Shown here piece by piece: positions 57,815-64,000 of a stretch of 64,000 bases of DNA (position 1 is the stretch's first letter; the number at the start of each line of letters is the position of its first letter). The stretch comes from Avena insularis. Lineage: Eukaryota; Streptophyta; Magnoliopsida; Poales; Poaceae. The notes below the pieces were generated by a model, which saw only the letters and a program-made list of their open reading frames with translations, was not told the DNA's origin and did not search any database. The stretch lies in the NCBI GenBank assembly GCA_023614405.1, contig CM042693.1, positions 337,697,527-337,761,526 on the forward strand, given 5' to 3'. The translations under genes and the position numbers were made by a program.

Positions 57815-60800
57815 ATGGCAGCCCCTACCATCAATTTTAATGCGTTCATAGAGAAAGAAAAGTTGAAAACAATGGAAGCAACTTCAGATTGGTTCCGCAA
57901 TTTGAGGATTGTCCTCACCTGGTAATTTGACCTTTGTGCTGTTTGCACCGCTATGTGACCCAACTGCAGCTGTTGCTACCGTTGTAGTAAAGAATGTTTA
58001 CCTCGCTGGAAGAATCAAGACTCCATAGTTCAAGGTGCTATCTTGTATGGTTTAGAATCGGAGCTTCGTAAAAGGTTTGAAGAGTCGATCCATATGATAT
58101 TGTCGAGGATCTCAAATTAATCTTTGAGACTCATGCGGCAATTGAAAGTTATGAAGCTTGAAAAGTTCTTTAACGCAAGATGGAAGAGGGTAGCTCCGCC
58201 GGTGAGCATGTGCTTAAGATGTCCGGGCACGCAAATAAACTTCAAAGTTTGGGTATAGTGATTCCTAATACTTTGGGGGTTTACCGATCCTCCAATCACT
58301 ACCACCAAGTTACAAGAACTTTGTGATGAACTACAACATGCGTAACATGAACAAAGAGTTGCGTAACTATTTGCTATGTTAAAATCTGAAGTGGAGATCA
58401 AGAAAGAGCACCAAGTGTTGATGGTCAATAAGACCACCAAATTCAAGAAAGGCAAGTCTAAGCAGAAGGGACACTTCAAGAAGGGTGGTAAGAAAGTTAC
58501 CACGCCGACGAAGAAGACCAAGGCTGGACCCAAGCCTGATCTCGAGTGCTTTTCCGCAAGGGAGAAGGTCATCGAAGCGGAATTGCCCAAAGTACTTAAG
58601 GATTTGAAGAACGGCAACATCAAGAAGAAAGGTATATCTGATATACATGTTATTGATGTGTATCTCACTAGTATTCGTAGTAGTGCCCGGGTATTTGATC
58701 ATGGTTCGGTTGCTCATATTTGTAACTCAAATGAGCTGCAGAATAAAACGGAAGCTAGTGAAGAACGAGGTGACGATGCGCGTAGGAAACGGATCAAAGG
58801 TTGATGTGATCGCGGTCGGCACGCTACCTCTTCATCTACCATCGGGATTAGTTTTATACTTAAATAATTGTTATTTGGTGCCTGTGTTAAGCATGAACAT
58901 TATATCAGGATCTTGTTTATTGCGAGACAGTTATTTGTTTAAATCCGAGAATAATGGTTGTTCGATTTATATGAGTAATATGTTTTATGCACATGCACCT
59001 TTGATAGATGGTCTATTCTTGTTGAATCTCGATAGTAGAAATACACATATTAATAACATTGAAGCTAAACGTTTGAAATCAAGCGATAATTCGACCTATA
59101 TGTGGCACTGTCATCTTGGTCACATTGGAGTGAAGCGTATGAAGAAACTCCATTCCGATGGACTTCTTGAATCACTTGATTTTGAATCACTTGAAAGATG
59201 CGAAGCATGTCTGATGGGTAAAATGACTAAGACTCCATTTTCTGGTATGATGGAGCGAGCTACAGACTTATTGGAAATCATACATACCGATGTGTGTGGT
59301 CCAATGAGTGTAGCATCATGTGGTTATCAAGTTATGTTCTTACCTTCACGGATGATTTGAGTAGATATGGGTATATCTATTTCATGAAACATAAGTCCAA
59401 ACTTTCGAGAAGTTTAAGGAGTTTCAAAGTGAGGTAGAGAATCAACGTAACAAGAAGATTAAATTTCGCTCGATCGTGGAGGTGAATATCTAAGTTACGA
59501 GTTTGGCGAGCATTTGAAGAAATGTGGAATACTTTCGCAGTTGACACCGCCGAACACCACAGCGTAATGGTGTGTCCGAATGTCGAATCGAACTCTCTTA
59601 GATATGGTTCGATTCTATGATGTCACTTACATTTACCGCTATCATTTTGGGGTTATGGATTAGAAACAGCCGCATTCACTTTAAATAGGGCACCGTCTAA
59701 ATCCGTTGAAACGACACCGTATGAATTATGGTTTGGGAAGAAACCTAAATTGTCGTTCCTTAAAGTTTGGGGATGCGAAGCCTATGTAAAGAAGTTACAC
59801 CGGACAAGCTTGAACCCAAAGAAAAATGCGTCTTCATAGGATACAAGAAGGAAACTATTGGGTATACCTTCTATCATAGATCCAGGCAAAATCTTCGTTA
59901 AGAATGGATCCTTTCTAGAGAAGGAATTTCTCTAAAGAAGTGACTGAAGGAAAGTAGAACTCGACGAGGTTGTCGAACCTTCTCTCGAAATTGCGAGTAG
60001 CGCAAAGACCGAAGAAGTTCATGTGGTGCCTGCACCAATAAGAGAGGAAGCTAATGATGGTGATCATGAAACTTCGTTGAAGTTGCTCAGAGCCCCGGAG
60101 GTCAACGAGAAATCGTACCACTCCATTGGTATGATTCCGTTATGAATGTCATGTTGGTGGACAACACCGATGACCCCGAGACATATGAGGAAGCGATGAT
60201 GAGCCCAGATTCCAATAAATGGCAAGAAGCCATGAACCGAGATTGGATCCATGTACAAAACCAAGTATGGACTTTGGTGGACTTACGGATGGTAAAGGCT
60301 GTCGAGAACAAATGGATTTTCAAGAAGAAAACAGATGCTGATGGTAATGTTATCGTTTATAAAGCTCGACTTGTCGCAAAAGGGTTTCGACAAATTCAAG
60401 GAGTTGACTATGAGACTTTCTCACCGGTAGCGAAGCTTAAAGTCTGTGAGGATTATGTTAGCAATCGCTGCATATTATGATTATGAGATATGGCGATGGA
60501 TGTCAAAACAGCATTCCTCAATGGAGACATTGATGAAGAGTTGTATATGATGCAACCCAAAGGTTTTGTCGATCCTAAAGATGCTAACAAGGTATGCAAG
60601 CTTCAACGGTCCATCTATGGATTGAAGCAAGCATCCCGGTTGGAATCAACGCTTTGATAAGGTAATCAAAGTTTTGGTTTTATACAAACTTATGGAGAAG
60701 CTTGTATTTACAAGAAAGTGAGTGGGAGCTCAGAGCATTCTTAATACTGTATGTGGATGACATATTGTTGATTGGGAATGATGTAGACCTTCTTAATAGT

Positions 60801-61716
60801 GTCAAGGAATATTTGAATAATAGTTTTTCAATGAAGGATCTTGGCGAAGCAGCTTACATATTAGGCATAAAGATTTATAGAGATAGATCGAACGCCAAAT
60901 ATCATTGTCACAAAGTACATATTTGGACAAAGTTCTAAAGAGGTTTGGAATGGAAGATAGCAAGAAAGGGTTCTTGCCATGTTTAATACGACCTTGAGTA
61001 AAACTCAAAGTCCGACATCGGCGTAAGATAGAGAAAGGATGAGTAAGACTCCCTATGCATCAGCCATAGGATCTCTAATGTATGCCATGCTATGTACTAG
61101 ACCCGACATTGCATATGTCGTTAGTTTAACTAGCAGATATCAAAGTGATCCAGAGTGGATCATTGGACAATGTCAAAACATCCTTAAGTACTTGAGAAGA
61201 ACTAAGGATATGGTTCTTTCTTATGGAGGTGATGAACAGCTCGTTGTTAACGGTTACACCGATGCTAGTTGGAACACCGATCCGGATGATTCAAATCACA
61301 ACTGGATAATGATTTATTTTGAATGGTGCAGCAGTTAATGGAGGAGTGCAAAGCAAAGCGTTGTGGCGAGATCTTCAACTGAATCAGAATACATGGCTGC
61401 TTCGGAGGCTTCACAAGAAGAGATATGGATGAAAGAGTTCATTACAGAGCTGGTGTGGTTCCTAGTGCGCTGGACCCAATGTCTATTCATCTGTGATAAC
61501 ATGGGCGCCATAGCCAATGCGCAAGAACCAAGGTCACACAAGAAGTCTGATATCAAGCTGCGTTTTCACGCTATTCGAGAACATATCCAGGATGGGGATA
61601 TAAAGATTTGCAAAGTACACACAGATCTGAATGTATGATCCGTTGACTAAACCTCTCCCGAGGGCAAAACATGACCAACACCAAACTGCCATGGGTGTTC
61701 GGTATATTACCATGTA
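57815..61716 (+). pseudogene. Copia copy 2 gag-pol
   Basis: Gag start MAAPTINFNAFIEKEKLKTME at 57815 is in frame for about 38 codons before a stop. The basic NC-like region FKKGKSKQKGHFKKGGKK is at ~58440-58495. The protease site reads VFDHGSVAHICNS (~58694): the Thr of DTG is His here, unlike copy 1. A 237-residue stretch 58647-59360 covers pre-integrase (WHCHLGHIGVKRMKKLHSDG) and integrase HTDVCGPMSVAS. RT includes LYVDDILLIGNDVDLLNSV in an open frame 60702-60938, then SKTPYASAIGSLMYAMLCTRPDIAYVVSLTSRYQ (61039 on) and an RNase H tail. Multiple indels; inactive as read. Where copies 1 and 2 differ, either may hold the better version. Confidence 0.9.
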
Positions 61717-61740
61717 ATCTAGATTAGATGACTCTAGTGC

Positions 61741-61751
61741 AAGTGGGAGAC
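61741..61751 (+). promoter_or_regulatory. Copia copy 2 polypurine tract
   Basis: AAGTGGGAGAC immediately before the intact LTR start TGTTGGAG. Confidence 0.85.
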
Positions 61752-63657
61752 TGTTGGAGATATGCCCTAGAGGCAATAATAAATGTAGTTATTATTATAT
61801 ATCTTTGTGTTTATGATAAATGTTTATATTCATGCTATAATAGTATTAACAAGGAAACATTAATACTTGTGTGATTTGTAAACTTAATTTGAAGTCCCTA
61901 GTATAGCCTCTATACTTCACTAGCTTGTTGGTTGATTGATGATTGTGGTTTCCCTATCATGAACATTGAGATGTTATCAACAACAAGATCATATCGTTAG
62001 GAGAATGATATGGTGGACATACTCCTATAGATAAGCGTAGCATAAAGATCAAAGTCATTTCAATAGTTCAATTGCTATATGCTTTCTGATACATAGTAAC
62101 CTAATTCCTTCGACCATGAGATCATGCATATCACCTTTCTCGGATGGATGCTTTGATGTCATCAAACACCACACCGTAAGTAGGTGGCTATAAAGTGGCA
62201 TTGAGTGTTCGGAAAGTATTGGTTGAAACACATGGATCAAGAGGGATTTGTCCATCCACATGACGGATAGATATTCTCTGGGCCCTCTCGGTGAAATGTC
62301 ATCCAATTAGCTTGCAAGCATGTGACTTCGTCACAAGGGATCACATATCAGGAACGAGAAAAGAGTACTTATCGATGAACGAGGATGAACTAGGTATGCG
62401 AGATCACAAGCGATCATAACCTCGGATAAGTAACATATCGTGAGACAAAGGGAAATTGGTATCGTATGTAAGTGGTTCATTCGATCGCAAAGTAATCGTA
62501 GAAATATGTGGGAGCCATATGAATTTCCAGATTCCTCTATTGGTTATTGTTCGGAGAAGTGTCTCGATCATGTCGCATAATTCACGAACCGTGGGAGACA
62601 CATAAGGATTGACGTTGTTTGAGTAGTTATGGTATTATGAGAAAGAGACCGAATGTTGTTCGGAGTCTCGGATGGGATCCGGGATATCACGAGGAGATCC
62701 GGAATGGTCCGGAGAATAAGATTCATATAAGGAAAGTCCCGTTTCGGAGTTGGGGAATGGTTCCGGTGTTTTCATCGGGAACATTCTAGAAGGTCCCGGA
62801 ATGTCCGGCACTCCGGAGGGGGAAGGGTACATGAATGTGTCATTACATATTGGAATGATTGCATCATGTACTAAGTGTTCTCGCTGTCCAAAATAAAGGG
62901 TTTATTTAAATCCTAAATTGAAAAGTCAAACGGCTAGTTTGAAAGTCAAGCAACAAGTTTTGGAAAGTGGAAAGAGGAGGAGAAGTGGAAACCGAGTTGG
63001 GGAGGGATTCCCTCCTCCCCAAGCCGGCGCCCCACCCAAGGCCGAGTTGGGGAGGGACTCCACTCCCTCCCCTTGGCCGCCGGCCCTCCCACCTATAAAG
63101 GGAGGGGCAGGGCCTCCCCTCCTAGCACACACAAGTTCCTATCCTCTAAACTAAACCCTAGACCTAAACCCCGGTTTAGAGCTATTTCGGTTTAGAGCCT
63201 TCTAATTGGTTTAGAGCCTTCGAATTGGTGTGTCTAATTACTAGACCACTAATAGCCTCTCTCATAAGCTCCACCATACTCGCACCGGCTTAAGGCGAAG
63301 CCTCTGGATTTCCCTCTACTTAGGTACCACGCCGTTGTCTTTTGGGAATCGCGAGGAGAGTGCTACAACCTCCGCTACTTTGGAACAAGGAGAGGAAGGT
63401 CTTCGTCAGTACCGAACGATGTGACCGACTACGGAGGCGCTTTTAACGGGCACTTGCGCGGAAGGATCGATCTCACGCGATCTTGAGATCGGAAAATCGA
63501 CTACATCACCCACGAGAATCTGCTCTCGTTAAACACTTTGGAATCTTCGAGGGTGAGTTATTCCATCGACTCGTTGCTACAATCTAGTAGATAGATCTTG
63601 GCTTGTTTGTTTGTATGCGATAGAAAATTTTTGTTTTCCATGCTACGAACCCCTACA
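61752..63657 (+). repeat. Copia array LTR 3
   Basis: 1906 bp, TGTTGGAG to AACCCCTACA. TATAAA at 63094-63099. Agrees with LTR 1 at many positions where LTR 2 has deletions. It has its own disturbed stretches near 63330-63490. Confidence 0.93.
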
Positions 63658-64000
63658 GATTAGTCATGGCTTAGGCTAGCGGCCCAGGCGTTTCCCTAAC
63701 ACAAAATACATAACTCCATAGACTTACAAGATCCCTCTTTATTTCACACCGGTGACATCCATAGACAAAATAGCATGATATCAACTGCGTACAAAGTACA
63801 AGTGCAATGTTGAAAACGTTCCCCATGACGACATGGTTCTGCTAGTTCCAATGTATAAGTGCAAGCATATACAACATATACGACACAATGGTTCAAGTTT
63901 ATTAGGGGCAAGGAATATAAAAACAAGAATACTTTTTAGTTGGAAGATAGCTAAAAACAAGAATATACTTGGAATTGTGTAACACACCATGCATAGGAAT
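63658..64000 (-). other. Athila-like element interior, segment 3 (runs off the window)
   Basis: Begins with the TSD copy GATTA and continues the host element. AT-rich, no recognised coding sequence in the 343 bp visible. Confidence 0.7.

Larger units (their letters stand above)
47735..63657 (+). mobile_element. Tandem Angela/BARE-type Copia array: LTR-internal-LTR-internal-LTR
   Basis: 15.9 kb with three LTRs (47735-49650, 54787-56637, 61752-63657) and two interiors (49651-54786, 56638-61751). A single 5-bp duplication, GATTA, lies at the outer edges (47730-47734, 63658-63662). No duplication is found around the middle LTR, which is directly continuous with the PPT of copy 1 and PBS region of copy 2. 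So the array behaves as one insertion that later gained a repeat unit, most simply by unequal recombination between LTRs. Confidence 0.93.

Noticed and set aside
47735..63657. Two independent neighbouring Copia insertions
   Set aside because: The middle LTR is shared and lacks its own TSD; the only duplication, GATTA, flanks the whole array.
1..64000. tRNA, rRNA or CRISPR arrays
   Set aside because: None seen. Repeats present are LTRs, subterminal arrays and short tandem units without the spacing of CRISPR.

Overview
The window is plant nuclear DNA from a grass, most likely a Triticeae species (wheat/barley/rye group). The main evidence is three LTRs that begin TGTTGGAGATATGCCC, the start I know from BARE-1/Angela/WIS Copia elements, together with CACTA, Tat-type Gypsy and Athila-like elements nested in one another. 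I see no host gene, rRNA, tRNA or CRISPR. Essentially all 64 kb can be read as nested transposable elements, and I could date most insertions relative to each other from target-site duplications (TSDs) found by eye.

Layout. (1) An old, heavily decayed Angela-like Copia ('Copia A') is the outermost host: its left LTR occupies 1-674 and 26611-~26870, its decayed interior ~26870-29727, and its right LTR 29728-30755. (2) A Tat-type Gypsy ('Tat1', 675-26605, genes on the minus strand, TSD CTAGG) sits in the left LTR of Copia A. It is itself interrupted by three insertions: D (1325-4954, LTR-like), E (~8888-12880, LTR-like) and a CACTA DNA transposon (20442-26232, TSD CCA) that splits its right LTR. 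Removing the CACTA element makes the two Tat1 LTRs exactly equal in length (489 bp). (3) The right LTR of Copia A is broken at 30756 by an LTR-like element ('B', start TGTAACATC). B is broken at 33246 by an Athila/Sabrina-like Gypsy (minus strand, LTR 33246-34799) whose interior runs off the right edge. (4) That Athila-like interior carries a second Tat-type Gypsy ('Tat2', 35579-47573, TSD CCCCT) and, only 161 bp further on, a tandem Angela-type Copia array LTR-internal-LTR-internal-LTR (47735-63657) flanked as a whole by one TSD, GATTA.

How the genes relate. Both Tat elements encode Gag, aspartic protease, reverse transcriptase, RNase H, a second RNase H-like domain and integrase on the minus strand. 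Both also carry antisense genes on the plus strand between the integrase and the 3' LTR. In Tat2 this antisense gene can be resolved into five exons joined by four GT-AG introns that all preserve reading frame, with a TATA box about 115 bp upstream of its ATG. The CACTA element holds one long frame interrupted only by nonsense codons (transposase N-terminal part fused to a protease-like domain), a short ORF resembling the RNase H1 hybrid-binding domain followed by a membrane segment, and three tandem ~200-bp repeats, each able to fold into a 22-bp hairpin with compensatory base changes. The two Copia copies are near-identical but full of small indels, most marked in the middle LTR. That could be real decay or uncorrected sequence error.
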